DNA of 64,000 bases from Colwellia sp. TT2012 (GCF_001440345.1 NZ_LJYX01000006.1:434001-498000); one strand, 5' to 3'. Positions 8,137-18,856 are shown, counted from the stretch's first letter. Numbers and translations are program-made. Notes: generated from the letters alone by a model not told the origin.

Positions 8137-8880
8137 TTCATAGTCCGTAATCTTTAGCAATATACCTACTTAAGCTTTTTATTAACCAAGCTGAAATCAT
8201 TGTTAATGCTTGGTTGATATTTAAGTAAAATAAAAAATATATTTCATAATAATAACAACTTAGCAACAAACTAAAGTCATTATATAGTCAATTCATGGTG
8301 GAATTTATTCGATTATCAAGGCCAAATATTTATCAATCGCGGGTTAGTTATCGGTGTTATAACGCAGAGAATCGGATAAAGAGGGTTTGGAGTAAGTGCG
8401 GCTTAGGCAGGATTTAGATTTTACTCTATTAAATCTGAGCGCTGTTAAATTATCGCTTCATCAGGTGGCTAAACTTGCCACTGTGTTCTCATTAAAATAA
8501 AGGTATGTTAGTATATAAAACGAGCAAATCATGTCTGTTTTATACTACGTAGAACGGTTGTTTTTGTGTTACCTACCCATTATTTCGTATATATATTCCA
8601 TAATATGAATGACGAAATCCATTTTGTATATCGTATACCATATGTGGTTATCTTTTGATGAATGCCTATATTCATGGTTTTAATACTGTATACAATATAT
8701 AAAGTATGCAAAATTCCGGCTGTTTTTCTACTGTTTCGCTGCTGTTACGATGAATATTCGTTGTTTTGGGGGTTGATCTTAAATTATTTTTATGAAACAT
8801 AATAAAATTATTTGCTTTTTAGCTATTGGAGTGATTATTCTAATTACAAGAAATTACAGTCAGTTCAAGCGAGAATAAAG
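8137..8880. other. AT-rich intergenic region, no gene seen
   Basis: About 740 bp between the tRNA relics and oadG. No supportable ORF and no RNA gene were recognised. The part from 8540 to 8720 is rich in TATAC/GTATA motifs and may hold the oad promoter, but no specific site can be defended. Confidence 0.5.
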
Positions 8881-9159
8881 ATGGACAATATGCAGCAGCA
8901 GTTTTTAGAAGCTGGCACACTAATGTTAGCCGGAATGGTCTTTGTATTTGTATTTTTAAGTATGTTAATTATTTTTATTAATACAGTGCTGGCAAAATTG
9001 GCAATAAGATTTCCAGATCCTATCGTAAAACCGTCTTCTCGGGCTAATAAAAAGAGCAAGAGTAACAGCAAAAATCATGGTGATATTTCACCTGGTGTTG
9101 TTGCGGCAATAAGCGGGGCGGTTAAACGCTATCGCGCACAGCATGGTCAAGATAAGTAA
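8881..9159 (+). CDS. oadG: oxaloacetate decarboxylase gamma subunit
   Basis: Small membrane subunit that anchors and assembles the Na+-translocating oxaloacetate decarboxylase. I place the start at ATG 8881 (92 aa, [12 protein letters not shown]); ATG 8890 is equally possible. A longer upstream frame lacks family similarity. One N-terminal transmembrane helix ([19 protein letters not shown]) is followed by a basic, Ser/Lys-rich linker. The C-terminus [16 protein letters not shown] is typical of OadG. It is first in oadG-oadA-oadB, 62 bp before oadA. Confidence 0.88.
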   Translation: MDNMQQQFLEAGTLMLAGMVFVFVFLSMLIIFINTVLAKLAIRFPDPIVKPSSRANKKSKSNSKNHGDISPGVVAAISGAVKRYRAQHGQDK

Positions 9160-9221
9160 TTTTAATCTTAGATAATACTCTTCCTCAAAAACATTTTTTA
9201 AAAATATATAAGGGCATAAAC

Positions 9222-11000
9222 ATGAGCAAGCCACTAGGTATAACTGAAGTTGTCTTAAGAGATGGACACCAGTCAATTTTAGCAACTAGACTACGTTTGG
9301 CGGACATGCTACCTATAGCTTCGACACTTGATGACGTTGGCTATTGGTCAATAGAGTCATGGGGCGGAGCAACATTTGATTCGTGTATTAGATATTTAGG
9401 TGAAGATCCTTGGCATCGTCTTCGTGCCCTTAAAAAAGCGATGCCTAAAACCAAGCAGCAAATGTTATTTCGCGGTCAAAATATTTTAGGTTATCGTCAT
9501 TATGCTGATGATGTTGTGGAAAAATTTGTTGAACGTGCTCACATCAATGGTATTGATGTCTTTCGTATCTTCGACGCCATGAATGATGTGCGTAACCTAC
9601 AAACCTCAATCAAAGCCGCGGTTAAAGTAGGTGCACATGCTCAAGGTACACTCTGTTATACCGAAAGCCCAGTGCATACGCTTGACGGTTGGCTAACAAT
9701 GGCCAAACAAATCGAAGATATGGGTGCACACTCTTTGTGTATTAAAGACATGTCTGGCTTATTAAAACCATACGATGCCGAAGAACTGATTAGTCGCTTG
9801 AAAGAAACTGTTTCATTACCTATTGCCCTACACTGTCATGCGACAACGGGCTTAAGTGTTGCCACGCAAATGAAAGCGATTGATTGTGATATTGATGTTA
9901 TAGACACTTCAATTTCTTCAATGAGTATGACTTACGGCCATTCTGCAACGGAAACTATTGCTGCTATTGTTGAAGGTGGTCCTAGAGCTACCGGACTTAA
10001 TATTGAGAAAATGGCGGAAGTTGCCGCATACTTTCGTGATGTAAGAGAAAAATATGCTGAATTTGAAGGCAGCTTAAAAGGTGTAGATGCTCGTATTTTA
10101 ACGGCGCAAGTGCCTGGTGGCATGTTAACCAACATGGAAAGCCAGTTAAAAGAACAGGGCGCGGCTGATAAATTTGATGAAGTATTAATTGAAATACCGA
10201 AAGTACGTAAAGACTTAGGTTATATTCCTTTAGTTACCCCGACCTCACAAATTGTTGGTACTCAAGCGGTACTTAATATTTTAACGGGTGAACGTTACAA
10301 ATCGATAACCAAAGAAACTGCTGGGGTGTTAAAAGGTGAATATGGTGCAACAGCCGCACCCGTTAACTTAGAGCTACAAACACGAGTTTTGGATGGTAAA
10401 GCTGTGATCACTTGTCGTCCGGCTGATTTACTTGATCCTGAGGTTGACAAATTATCAGAAGAGCTACAAATTATCGCCAAAGAAAAAGGCATAAGCTTAG
10501 CGGATGAAATTATTGATGATGTCTTAACCTATGCATTATTTCCACAAATCGGCTTGAAATTCTTAGAAAATCGCAACAATCCAGCGGCATTTGAACCTAT
10601 TCCTACTAAAGCCAATGCAGCGAGCAAAGTGGTTAGTGACACAAACTCTGCCACGGCAACTGAAAGCTATGCTGTGAGCGTTGATGGCAAGGTTTATGAT
10701 GTAGTAGTTGCGCCTGGTGGCTCTATTGAAGCCATAACTCATCCAGCGGGTGATGATGCTATGAAGCAATTTACGTCTATTTCAGCGGAAGAAACGCTCA
10801 ATGCTCCCTTAGCAGGTAACATCTTTAAGGTCTTAGTCAATGAAGGCGACCATGTAGAAGCGGATGAAGTGGTTATCATTATGGAAGCCATGAAAATGGA
10901 AACTGAAATTCGCGCGGTAAGTGCCGGTGAAATTGTATCGGTATTTACCAAAGAAGGTGACTCAGTTGCTGTTGGTGATGCCTTACTTAGCTTTTCTTAG
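9222..11000 (+). CDS. oadA: oxaloacetate decarboxylase alpha subunit (biotin carboxyl carrier)
   Basis: Carboxyltransferase that moves CO2 from oxaloacetate to biotin; the carboxybiotin is then decarboxylated by OadB to drive Na+ export. 592 aa. An N-terminal TIM-barrel ([15 protein letters not shown] metal/substrate motif, ALHCHATTG metal ligands) is followed by a Thr/Ala-rich linker near 465-490 and a C-terminal biotinyl domain with EAMKMETEI (modified Lys about K558). Start ATG 9222 follows a TATAAGGGC region. A cytosolic subunit attached to the membrane complex. Confidence 0.97.
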   Translation: MSKPLGITEVVLRDGHQSILATRLRLADMLPIASTLDDVGYWSIESWGGATFDSCIRYLGEDPWHRLRALKKAMPKTKQQMLFRGQNILGYRHYADDVVEKFVERAHINGIDVFRIFDAMNDVRNLQTSIKAAVKVGAHAQGTLCYTESPVHTLDGWLTMAKQIEDMGAHSLCIKDMSGLLKPYDAEELISRLKETVSLPIALHCHATTGLSVATQMKAIDCDIDVIDTSISSMSMTYGHSATETIAAIVEGGPRATGLNIEKMAEVAAYFRDVREKYAEFEGSLKGVDARILTAQVPGGMLTNMESQLKEQGAADKFDEVLIEIPKVRKDLGYIPLVTPTSQIVGTQAVLNILTGERYKSITKETAGVLKGEYGATAAPVNLELQTRVLDGKAVITCRPADLLDPEVDKLSEELQIIAKEKGISLADEIIDDVLTYALFPQIGLKFLENRNNPAAFEPIPTKANAASKVVSDTNSATATESYAVSVDGKVYDVVVAPGGSIEAITHPAGDDAMKQFTSISAEETLNAPLAGNIFKVLVNEGDHVEADEVVIIMEAMKMETEIRAVSAGEIVSVFTKEGDSVAVGDALLSFS

Positions 11001-11008
11001 GAATTATC

Positions 11009-12139
11009 ATGGATTCATTAACTAAATTATGGCTATCAACTGGCTTAGCTAACTTTGAGTTAGGTCAGGTGGTGATGATGTTAGTGGGCTGCGGCCTGCT
11101 TTATTTAGCGATCGCTAGAAACTTTGAGCCGTTATTATTATTGCCTATGGGTTTTGGTGCTATCTTAACCAATATCCCTGTTGCCGGCTTTTCAGAGGTC
11201 GGTGGTTTATTACACTATATATATTACGCTGGTATTGATACGGGGATATTTCCTTTAATTATCTTTATGGGTGTTGGTGCTATGACCGACTTTGGCGCCT
11301 TAATCGCTAACCCTAAAACTTTATTACTTGGAGCTGCCGCCCAGTTTGGTATTTTTGCTACCTTGTTTGGCGCCATTGCCTTGAATTACGTTCCCGGTAT
11401 TGAATTTACCTTAAAAGATGCTTCTGCTATTGCTATTATTGGTGGTGCTGATGGTCCAACTGCTATCTTTCTTGCTTCAAAACTAGCACCTGATTTACTT
11501 GGTGCCATTGCTGTGGCTGCCTATTCGTATATGGCCTTAGTTCCTATTATTCAGCCGCCAATCATGCGCGCACTAACCACAGAAGCCGAACGTAAAATAG
11601 AAATGGCACAGCTACGACACGTAACTAAAATAGAGAAAATTATTTTTCCTCTGGGTGTTTTAATGATGACAATTTTCTTCTTGCCTGCGGCAACACCATT
11701 AGTGGGTATGTTTTGTTTAGGTAACTTAATGCGTGAAGTAGGGGTTGTTGATAGGTTGAGTAGTACTGCGCAAAATGAACTTATTAATATTACTACTATC
11801 TTTCTCGGTTTAGGTGTTGGTTCAAAACTCAGTGCTGAAGATTTCTTAAATGTTGAAACCATAGGTATTCTACTTTTAGGCGCGGTGGCTTTTTCAATTG
11901 GAACCGCTTCTGGTGTCATAATGGCTAAGATTATGAATAAGTTCTCTAAAGACCCTATTAATCCTCTTATTGGCGCGGCAGGTGTTTCCGCTGTCCCTAT
12001 GGCGGCACGTGTTGCTAATAAACTTGGCTTAGAGGCTAACCCACATAACTTCTTGCTGATGCATGCCATGGGGCCAAATGTGGCCGGTGTACTTGGCTCT
12101 GCTGTTGCTGCTGGGGTGTTGTTGGCTCTAGTTGGCTAG
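11009..12139 (+). CDS. oadB: oxaloacetate decarboxylase beta subunit (Na+ pump)
   Basis: Integral membrane subunit that decarboxylates carboxybiotin and exports Na+. 376 aa, strongly hydrophobic with many helices. The conserved [17 protein letters not shown] motif carries the Asp needed for Na+ transport, and [17 protein letters not shown] with [14 protein letters not shown] lies in the C-terminal half. It starts 8 bp after oadA with GGAATTATC before the ATG, so it is translationally close-coupled. A strong terminator follows. Confidence 0.97.
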   Translation: MDSLTKLWLSTGLANFELGQVVMMLVGCGLLYLAIARNFEPLLLLPMGFGAILTNIPVAGFSEVGGLLHYIYYAGIDTGIFPLIIFMGVGAMTDFGALIANPKTLLLGAAAQFGIFATLFGAIALNYVPGIEFTLKDASAIAIIGGADGPTAIFLASKLAPDLLGAIAVAAYSYMALVPIIQPPIMRALTTEAERKIEMAQLRHVTKIEKIIFPLGVLMMTIFFLPAATPLVGMFCLGNLMREVGVVDRLSSTAQNELINITTIFLGLGVGSKLSAEDFLNVETIGILLLGAVAFSIGTASGVIMAKIMNKFSKDPINPLIGAAGVSAVPMAARVANKLGLEANPHNFLLMHAMGPNVAGVLGSAVAAGVLLALVG

Positions 12140-12166
12140 CCGAAAAATAACCGGTGACATTAATTG

Positions 12167-12193
12167 AAAACCGAGCCTTGCTCGGTTTTTTTT
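12167..12193 (+). terminator. rho-independent terminator after oadB
   Basis: Stem AAAACCGAG/CTCGGTTTT with a 5-nt loop (CCTTG), continuing into T8. Confidence 0.88.
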
Positions 12194-12226
12194 ATGGTGC
12201 TACTGACTAGTATATTGTTGGTCATA

Positions 12227-12500
12227 TACCCATTATCATTCAAAGTGCTCGATTTCAGTGGGAATTAAAAGGGCTTTAGGCAAGGGAAATTAGGCAAGGG
12301 AAATAATTGAAGCATAGTCATTCTATGGTTTAATTATTTAACGCGGTATAAAGTCATTTTAAACCCATCGAAGAAGCGTTTGAGCAACATCACTTTATCG
12401 TTGCTGTAACTCATAATGGAACAACCATTATTTCATCACAGCGCCTTGAATTGAAATGGATCAAGCACTCTGAAACATGCCTCTTGAATGGTAACGGGTA
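12227..12500. mobile_element. 274-bp MITE with TA target duplication
   Basis: Terminal inverted repeats TACCCATTATCATTCAA (left) and TTGAATGGTAACGGGTA (right), flanked by TA (12225-12226 and 12501-12502). It has no coding capacity. It is a close relative (roughly 90% by eye) of the reverse complement of the element at 51215-51474, with a 14-bp internal tandem duplication (GGGAAATTAGGCAA) that the other lacks. TA duplication and short TIRs point to mobilisation by an IS630/Tc1-mariner-type transposase, which is not encoded in this window. Confidence 0.88.
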
Positions 12501-12550
12501 TAGTAATAAAATAGGCATTACTTACCATTTAAGGATTATATAAGTTAGTC

Positions 12551-13375
12551 ATGAAACTTCCTCTCATTATGCTTAGCGTATTAATTGCGCTTACCGCTTG
12601 TTCTAGTTCAAGCACAGGTCGCACCCAAGTGATGTTATTTTCAGATAGCGAACTCGATAAAATGGGCGCCGCTTCCTTCGAAGAGTTGAAAAATAAAACG
12701 CCGATTAGTACGGATAAAGCTACCAATGATTTTGTGCAATGTGTTGCTAAAGCGATCACTAAAAATGTGCCGCAATCCGTGCATAAAGGTGATTGGGAAG
12801 TGGTTGTTTTTGACTCTGCACAAGTCAATGCCTTTGCTTTACCCGGTGGTAAAATAGGTATTTATACCGGTATTTTAACTGTTACTGAAAACCAAGATCA
12901 GTTAGGGGCAATTATCGGTCATGAGGTTGGCCATGTTATTGAACATCATTCTAATGAGCGTTTATCAGCCAATAAGCTAAAAAATATGGGTATGGCTGCG
13001 GCAACTGCCGCGGTAGGGATGTCTGATGTGGAGAATAAAGGCCTATGGATGGCAGGGTTAGGACTTGGCCTACAGTACGGTATTATTATGCCATATAGTC
13101 GTGCTCATGAAAGTGAAGCCGATATTGTTGGTCAAGATCTTATGGCTCGTTCGGGCTTTGAACCCAGTGCGAGTATTAAGCTCTGGCAAAATATGGCTAA
13201 ACTAAGTGCAGGCTCTAGCCAAGGATCGCCCGCAGAATTTATGTCGACTCATCCATCCAATCAAACACGCATTAAGCAACTAAGCCAGCATTTATCGAGT
13301 TCGATGAAGCTTTATCAGGCAAGCAATAGGCCAAATTGCCAAAAACCTAAGGTCATTCCGCTAGCCAAGTCATAA
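12551..13375 (+). CDS. M48-family zinc metalloprotease lipoprotein
   Basis: Predicted envelope protease, probably in periplasmic or outer-membrane protein quality control like LoiP/YcaL. 274 aa. The signal peptide ends in lipobox LTAC (Cys17). The zinc motif HEVGH is at 124-128, with the third ligand in the downstream HESEAD motif. The family-typical NAFALPGGKIGIYTGIL precedes it. ATG 12551 follows GGATTATATAAGTTAGTC. It stands alone, with the MITE upstream and pdxH convergent downstream. The natural substrate cannot be inferred. Confidence 0.9.
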   Translation: MKLPLIMLSVLIALTACSSSSTGRTQVMLFSDSELDKMGAASFEELKNKTPISTDKATNDFVQCVAKAITKNVPQSVHKGDWEVVVFDSAQVNAFALPGGKIGIYTGILTVTENQDQLGAIIGHEVGHVIEHHSNERLSANKLKNMGMAAATAAVGMSDVENKGLWMAGLGLGLQYGIIMPYSRAHESEADIVGQDLMARSGFEPSASIKLWQNMAKLSAGSSQGSPAEFMSTHPSNQTRIKQLSQHLSSSMKLYQASNRPNCQKPKVIPLAKS

Positions 13376-13466
13376 GCCAGCAATTTCAGCATTCGCTAGT
13401 AAGGCAGCTCTCATTGGCAAATGCTAATTTTACTTATTGATTGTCTAGCTAGGGCAAGGTTATTTA

Positions 13467-14120
13467 TTAAGGGTTTAACCTGTGGCTATGCCATTGCTCA
13501 TCTTGTTTTTCGAAGCAAAGACGGTCATGTAAACGATTAGCTCGCCCTTGCCAAAATTCAATAGCATGGGGTTTAACGCGCCAACCGCCCCAAAAATTGG
13601 GGTGAGGTACTTCACCTTGGCCAAACTTTTCTTGATAGTATTTCATCTTATCTTTAAGTTCATCATCATAGTTGAGCTTTTGACTTTGTTTTGACGCCCA
13701 AGCACCTACTTGACTACCTCGGTCTCGACTATGAAAGTAATCGGCAGATTCTTGCTCCGATACTTTCTCTACTGTCCCTTCAATACGAATTTGCCGTTGC
13801 AAAACATTCCAGTGGAACAATAAAGCCACTTTGTTATTTTCAGCAAGATCGTGGCTTTTTCGACTGGCGTAATTGGTATAAAAAACAAAACCTTGTTCAT
13901 CATAATCTTTGAGTAGCACCATGCGGGAGCTAGGCTGGCCACTAGCATCACAGCTGCTAACAGACATAGCTTCAGGCAGCAATATGCCTGATTTATTGGC
14001 ATCAGCAAACCATTGTTCAAATAATTGCATTGGTGTTGTGTGCGCAGACAGCTCAGGAAGGGGTAAAGCAACGCCTTGACCAAAGGTCAATAGACAGCGC
14101 AGTTTTTCAAATAACGTCAT
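13467..14120 (-). CDS. pdxH: pyridoxamine/pyridoxine 5'-phosphate oxidase
   Basis: FMN-dependent oxidation of PNP/PMP to pyridoxal 5'-phosphate. 217 aa, normal length. Family motifs seen: PSSRMVLLKDYDEQGFVFYTN (FMN/substrate), SRKSHDLAENNKVALLFHW, RQIRIEGTVEK, FWGGWRVKPHAIEFWQGR and the invariant C-terminal RLNP. The gene is convergent with the M48 protease. The 310-bp MITE begins about 80 bp upstream of its start and could have altered its promoter. Confidence 0.96.
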   Translation of the reverse strand: MTLFEKLRCLLTFGQGVALPLPELSAHTTPMQLFEQWFADANKSGILLPEAMSVSSCDASGQPSSRMVLLKDYDEQGFVFYTNYASRKSHDLAENNKVALLFHWNVLQRQIRIEGTVEKVSEQESADYFHSRDRGSQVGAWASKQSQKLNYDDELKDKMKYYQEKFGQGEVPHPNFWGGWRVKPHAIEFWQGRANRLHDRLCFEKQDEQWHSHRLNP

Positions 14121-14201
14121 AATATTTAAAAGTGAGTAGAGTATGAAGGTGTGCGGTTATTTTATGCTTAAATGATGTTATTGCAAGGTTATCCTAGCTT
14201 A

Positions 14202-14511
14202 TACCCAAGCCACCTCAAAATGCAGGATTGAGCTGGAATGAGAAACGCCTTTAGGCAAGGCATTGATTGAAGAGAATAGTTATTCTATTATCGAAATCAA
14301 TAACGATGGATAAAGCGTTTCTAAACCCGCCCTACGGGGACATCTGAACAAATCATGTTCATCGTTTCGTATGTAATTAAGGACGCTGCATGGATGCAGC
14401 TTAATAGAGAATGCAGGAGCATATTCTCCTGAACAACCATGAATAAAATACGCGCCTTGATCATGAGTCGCTCAGGTGTCCTGAAACGAGCATATTGAAG
14501 TCGCTTGGGTA
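14202..14511. mobile_element. 310-bp MITE carrying a GGA-hairpin pair
   Basis: Ends TACCCAAGCCACCTCAA and TTGAAGTCGCTTGGGTA form imperfect inverted repeats, flanked by TA (14200-14201, 14512-14513). The left interior (CTTTAGGCAAGG, then an ATTGAAG...ATAGTTATTCTAT segment) follows the same plan as the 12227 element, but the TIRs differ, so this is a sister family. The right half contains the GGA double-hairpin also found upstream of csrA, and a TCAGG-TGT-CCTGA hairpin. Non-coding. Confidence 0.82.
14385..14428 (+). repeat. GGA-loop double-hairpin repeat, copy 3
   Basis: GCTGCA-TGGA-TGCAGC (14385-14400), linker TTAATA, then a hairpin (14407-14428) with arms GAGAAT/ATTCTC around GCAGGAGCAT. Stem bases differ from copies 1 and 2 on both sides while loops are kept, which is clear covariation. 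It lies inside the 310-bp MITE. Confidence 0.8.
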
Positions 14512-14542
14512 TATATAAGGATGAATAATAATTAGTTAGCGC

Positions 14543-14755
14543 TTACCAATCATTGCTATCATCAAGTAAATATTTAAGGTGTTTTTTTTCTTTTAATTCA
14601 TCAATACGCTTGCGTGCAAAGAGGTTTTTTTGCGCCTGTTCTTGGGTCTGTTTTTCAGCCAAAGAAATACCCTGTGAGCTATAATTTAAGTCACTTTCAT
14701 TTAAACTGCTTTCACTTATTTCATCGGGAAAGTTATGGTCAAGTTCGCTTATCAT
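14543..14755 (-). CDS. small conserved acidic protein of unknown function
   Basis: 70 aa, no signal peptide or membrane helix, Ser/Glu/Asp-rich first half. The C-terminal ARKRIDELKEKKHLKYLLDD-type segment, a basic helix followed by an acidic tail ending W, resembles short PA3496-like proteins of gammaproteobacteria. That resemblance is from memory and is weak. It sits alone between the MITE and the nap operon, on the nap strand. Confidence 0.55.
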   Translation of the reverse strand: MISELDHNFPDEISESSLNESDLNYSSQGISLAEKQTQEQAQKNLFARKRIDELKEKKHLKYLLDDSNDW

Positions 14756-14965
14756 CGGCTCTACCTTTATGGCTAATGGAATGATTTTTTCAAAGCACCT
14801 TGCTTAACATAGGTAAGATAATTGTTATTTTCAATATCAGCTTACAAATAGTATAAAAATACCACGACTCATTAGCGTTTATCCAGGCCGAGGTATTTAA
14901 TCGCAGGTAATAAAAAACCAGTGACAGGCACTGGTTTTAATTATCGTTATTAAGCTATATTCTTC

Positions 14966-15553
14966 TTACCAGCCTTCAACGCCTTTCATGTCAGGTAATT
15001 TATGAGCTATACCTTTATGACAATCGATACAGGTTTTCTCGCCGCTAGCTAACGCGGTAGAGTGTTGATAAGCTGCACGTTCACTTTGTGCAGTAAAGTC
15101 CATATAGTCGAAGTTATGACAGTTACGACATTCTAATGAGTCGTTAGCTTTAAGTCTTCGCCATTCATTTTCGGCTAAACGTCGACGATGTACTAAAAAC
15201 TTTTCACGTGTATTAATGGTGCCAAAAATAGTGCCCCAGACTTCTTTTGAGGCTTGCATTTTTCGGGCTATTTTACTGGTCCAGTTATGTGGCACATGAC
15301 AATCAGGACAGGTAGCTCTAACACCTGAACGGTTAGTAAAGTGAATGGTCGTTTTTAGTTCCTCATAAACATTGTTTTCCATTTCATGACAGGAAATACA
15401 AAACGCCTCAGTATTGGTCACTTCTAAAGCCGTGTTAAAACCACCCCAGAAAATAATACCGGCAATGAAACCACCAATAACCAAAGCACCTAAGCTGTAA
15501 TAACCACTGGGTTTAGTGAGTGTGCGCCAGCCAATTAATAATAAACTTTTCAT
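14966..15553 (-). CDS. napC: tetraheme cytochrome c NapC (quinol dehydrogenase)
   Basis: Membrane-anchored NapC/NirT family cytochrome passing electrons from quinol to NapB/NapA. 195 aa. One N-terminal transmembrane helix ([19 protein letters not shown]), then four CXXCH heme sites: CISCH, CPDCH, CRNCH, CIDCH. It is last in napEFDABC. The usual start MKSLLLIGW at 15553 is preceded by GGGGTAGCC. The start region has been tandemly copied into the spacer upstream. Confidence 0.96.
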   Translation of the reverse strand: MKSLLLIGWRTLTKPSGYYSLGALVIGGFIAGIIFWGGFNTALEVTNTEAFCISCHEMENNVYEELKTTIHFTNRSGVRATCPDCHVPHNWTSKIARKMQASKEVWGTIFGTINTREKFLVHRRRLAENEWRRLKANDSLECRNCHNFDYMDFTAQSERAAYQHSTALASGEKTCIDCHKGIAHKLPDMKGVEGW

Positions 15554-15735
15554 GGCTACCCCTTAGTGTTCTTTAGTCTTAGTCGATGGCGTTTGTCGTT
15601 CTGCCAGGCTCATATGTATTAATAAATTTTTCATGGCTACTCCCAGCGCTCTTTAGTCTTAGTAGATGATGTTTTTAGTTCTACCAAGCTCATATTTTTT
15701 AATAAATTTTTCATGGCTACTCCTAGTGCTCTGTA
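15541..15735 (-). repeat. tandem 80/81-bp repeats at the napB-napC junction
   Basis: The junction (end of napB, RBS, start of napC) is present three times. ATG GCC-type starts at 15714, 15634 and 15553 are spaced 80 and 81 bp apart, each preceded by a GGAGTAGCC or GGGGTAGCC ribosome site. The two extra units encode mini-ORFs of 25 aa (15637-15714) and 23 aa (15563-15634). Each begins MKNLL, like the NapC start, and ends in a Thr/Lys-rich tail resembling the NapB C-terminus. Whether they are translated is unknown. Confidence 0.8.
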
Positions 15736-16238
15736 GTGTTAGCTGTTTTTTGTTTCATTAAGCTGTGCATATCAATGAACGTATTCTCGACTAAAGGCTC
15801 TGCATCAAGTTGCGTAACATGGCACTGGTTACAGAAATAACGGCGTGGCGATATTTCTGCTAAGAAGTTACCATCACGATTCATAAAGTGAGTCACACTC
15901 ACCATAGGTGCTTGTGACTTCTCTGTACGGTGACGAGAGTGACATGACATACACTTGTTGTTATATTTGTTTACTTCATAACTACGGATAGTATGTGGGA
16001 TCACGGGTGGTTGCATCGGATAATTACGTGCTTTTTTAATATCATTGTTAATCACTTTAGGGATAGGGTTAGGTTCTTTTTGACTATCAATTTCTGTGTG
16101 ATCGCGTAATGTTGCCACCGTATTTCTTTCTGCTTTATCGGCAGCATGTACGGTAAACGACGTTAATATCGGCGCTAAAAATAATGTTGACAGCAAGGCG
16201 ATTAAGCCGGCAATTGATACTAGTTTTAAATCTTTCAT
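15723..16238 (-). CDS. napB: periplasmic nitrate reductase small subunit, diheme cytochrome c
   Basis: Electron-transfer subunit of NapAB in the periplasm. 171 aa. The signal peptide ends near AADKAE. Two heme sites, CMSCH and CNQCH, plus upstream His residues (PPVIPHTI and VTHFMNRDG) suited as distal ligands. Ten bp separate it from napA. Its 3' end has been copied into the spacer before napC. Confidence 0.95.
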   Translation of the reverse strand: MKDLKLVSIAGLIALLSTLFLAPILTSFTVHAADKAERNTVATLRDHTEIDSQKEPNPIPKVINNDIKKARNYPMQPPVIPHTIRSYEVNKYNNKCMSCHSRHRTEKSQAPMVSVTHFMNRDGNFLAEISPRRYFCNQCHVTQLDAEPLVENTFIDMHSLMKQKTANTTEH

Positions 16239-16247
16239 ATCACTCTC

Positions 16248-18746
16248 CTAAACTTTAACAATTTTGATAGCACATTTTTTATAATCTGTTTGTTTCGATA
16301 ATGGATCGGTGGCATCTAAAGTCACTTTGTTTACTAAGCGACTGGCATCAAACCAAGGCATATAAACTAAGCCTACCGGCGGTTTGTTTCGGCCTCTCGT
16401 TTCAACGCGTGTTTGTACTTCACCACGACGAGAAATAAGCTTAACTAAATCTCCACGGCGCATACCACGAGATTTGGCATCATCAGGATGCATATAAACC
16501 AGAGCATCAGGCATGGCTTTATATAACTCGGGCACCCGTTGGGTCATTGAACCTGAATGCCAGTGCTCTAACACTCTACCTGTTGATAACCATAGGTCGT
16601 ATTCTTCATCGGGTGACTCTGCCGGTGGTTCGTAAGGTAAGGCAAAAATAATGGCACGACCATCTTTGTGACCGTAAAAGTCCCAACCACTACCGGGCTT
16701 AACATAAGGGTCTGAGCCTTCTTTAAAACGCCATTTAGTTTCTTTACCGTTAACTACCGGCCAGCGTAAACCACGCTCTTTATGGTATCTATCATACGGG
16801 GCTAAATCATGAGCATGACCACGACCAAAGCTGGCATATTCTTCAAATAAACCCTTTTGGATGTAGAAACCAAAATCACGTGATTCATCATTTAAGCGTT
16901 CATCGGGGATTTCATCAAGGGAGAACTTAGCCACAGAGGGGTTCTGGAAAAGCACATCATATAAAGTTTTCCCACGCACCTCGGGTTTTTTAGCAATAAG
17001 TTCTTCTGGCCAAACATCTTCAATGGCAAAGCGTTTAGAAAATTCTACCAGTTGCCATAAATCTGATTTTGCCCCTGTTGGCGCTTCAACCATTTGATAC
17101 CAAGACTGGGTGCGACGCTCTGCATTACCATAAACGCCTTCTTTTTCTACCCACATGGCAGTAGGTAATATTAAGTCAGCAGCTTGTGCTGTGACGGTAG
17201 GGTAGGGGTCTGATACCACAATAAAGTTTTTTGGGTTACGGTAACCTGGGTATGCCTCTTCGTTAATATTGGCGGCAGCTTGCATGTTGTTATTGCATTG
17301 CACCCAGTAGAAGTTTAACTTGCCATCCTTAAGCATACGGTTTTGTAAAACTGCGTGATAACCTGGTTTTGCCGGAATAGTGCCTTCTGGTAAATCCCAA
17401 ATTTTCTCAGCAATGGCTCTATGTTTAGGGTTGGTAACAACCATGTCAGCGGGTAAACGATGCGAAAAAGTACCTACTTCACGGGCGGTACCACAAGCGG
17501 ATGGTTGGCCGGTTAGTGAAAACGGGCTGTTACCTGGTGTTGAAATTTTACCGGTTAATAAATGGATATTATAAACCAGGTTATTGGCCCACACACCACG
17601 AGTATGTTGGTTAAAACCCATGGTCCAGAAAGAAGTTACTTTGATTTTTGGATCGGCATATAGCTCAGCAAGTGCCTCTAATTTATGCTCAGGCACACCA
17701 GAGAGTTTTGAGGTGTATTCAACCGTGTAAGTGCTAACAAATTTAGCATATTCGTCAAAATCTATTGGCGTAGAGCTACCTTTGCTCTTACCATTATTCT
17801 TCGCTTTTTGCTCTAGCGGATGTTCAGGGCGTAAACCATAACCAATGTCGGTTTCACCTAATCTGAAATTAGTATGTTTGTTAACAAAATCTTTGTTTAC
17901 CCGGCCGGTACTAATAATGTAATGGGCAATATAGTTTAAGATGGCTAAATCGGTTTGCGGCGTGAAAATCATGCCATTATCGGCTAAATCAAAGCTTCTA
18001 TGCTCGAAAGTGGATAATACCGCGACTTTTACATGGGGGGCACTTAAACGACGATCGGTTAAACGTGTCCATAAAATAGGGTGCATTTCGGCCATGTTAG
18101 AGCCCCATAAGACAAAGGCATCAGCAGCTTCTAAATCATCGTAACAGCCCATAGGCTCATCGATACCAAAAGTACGCATAAAACCACCAACCGCTGATGC
18201 CATACAGTGACGGGCATTAGGATCTATGTTGTTAGAGCGGAAACCTGCTTTATATAATTTAACCGCCGCATAACCTTCTTGTACTGTCCATTGACCTGAG
18301 CCGAACATGCCAACCGCGGTTGGACCAGATTTTTTTAAGGTCTCTTTGGCTTTTTCTGCCATAATATCGAACGCTTGATCCCAAGAGATAGGGGTAAATT
18401 CACCTTCTTTATCGTATTTACCATTGGTCATGCGTAGTAACGGTGTAGTTAATCTATCTTTGCCATACATGATTTTAGAGAGGAAGTAACCTTTAACACA
18501 GTTAAGACCCTTGTTTACCGGGGATTTAATATCACCATGGGTAGCAACAACTTTACCATCCATTACACCAACATTTACGCTACAGCCGGTACCACAAAAA
18601 CGACAAGGGGCTTTGTCCCACTTGAGTTTGGTAATGTCAGAGCTGGTGATTAAATTAGAGGCTATGGCGGGAACAGATACGCCAGCAACAGCTGCTGCTG
18701 CGGCTACCGCATTTGCTTTTATAAATTCTCGGCGATTAATGCTCAT
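16248..18746 (-). CDS. napA: periplasmic nitrate reductase catalytic subunit
   Basis: Molybdoenzyme reducing nitrate to nitrite in the periplasm. 832 aa, as expected. Twin-arginine signal NRREFIK at residues 4-10. 4Fe-4S ligands C48, C51, C55 and C83 (CRFCGTGC ... NCVKG). The Mo-coordinating Cys is about C181 in NARHCMAS. The C-terminal bis-MGD binding region includes [11 protein letters not shown] and the final [10 protein letters not shown]. All required residues seen are intact. Confidence 0.98.
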   Translation of the reverse strand: MSINRREFIKANAVAAAAAVAGVSVPAIASNLITSSDITKLKWDKAPCRFCGTGCSVNVGVMDGKVVATHGDIKSPVNKGLNCVKGYFLSKIMYGKDRLTTPLLRMTNGKYDKEGEFTPISWDQAFDIMAEKAKETLKKSGPTAVGMFGSGQWTVQEGYAAVKLYKAGFRSNNIDPNARHCMASAVGGFMRTFGIDEPMGCYDDLEAADAFVLWGSNMAEMHPILWTRLTDRRLSAPHVKVAVLSTFEHRSFDLADNGMIFTPQTDLAILNYIAHYIISTGRVNKDFVNKHTNFRLGETDIGYGLRPEHPLEQKAKNNGKSKGSSTPIDFDEYAKFVSTYTVEYTSKLSGVPEHKLEALAELYADPKIKVTSFWTMGFNQHTRGVWANNLVYNIHLLTGKISTPGNSPFSLTGQPSACGTAREVGTFSHRLPADMVVTNPKHRAIAEKIWDLPEGTIPAKPGYHAVLQNRMLKDGKLNFYWVQCNNNMQAAANINEEAYPGYRNPKNFIVVSDPYPTVTAQAADLILPTAMWVEKEGVYGNAERRTQSWYQMVEAPTGAKSDLWQLVEFSKRFAIEDVWPEELIAKKPEVRGKTLYDVLFQNPSVAKFSLDEIPDERLNDESRDFGFYIQKGLFEEYASFGRGHAHDLAPYDRYHKERGLRWPVVNGKETKWRFKEGSDPYVKPGSGWDFYGHKDGRAIIFALPYEPPAESPDEEYDLWLSTGRVLEHWHSGSMTQRVPELYKAMPDALVYMHPDDAKSRGMRRGDLVKLISRRGEVQTRVETRGRNKPPVGLVYMPWFDASRLVNKVTLDATDPLSKQTDYKKCAIKIVKV

Positions 18747-18856
18747 TGGTTCACCTTCCTTTGTTTTTGTGATTCGATGTTAAAATAGGGTTAAATTTAC
18801 ACATTTTCTTTTACTGAGTTTTTTAATAAGTGTTTTAGTTATTATTACTTTTATCG

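Noticed and set aside
11551..12069. 172-aa minus-strand ORF inside oadB
   Set aside because: Long antisense frame caused by codon bias of the real oadB gene; no RBS and no protein-like pattern.
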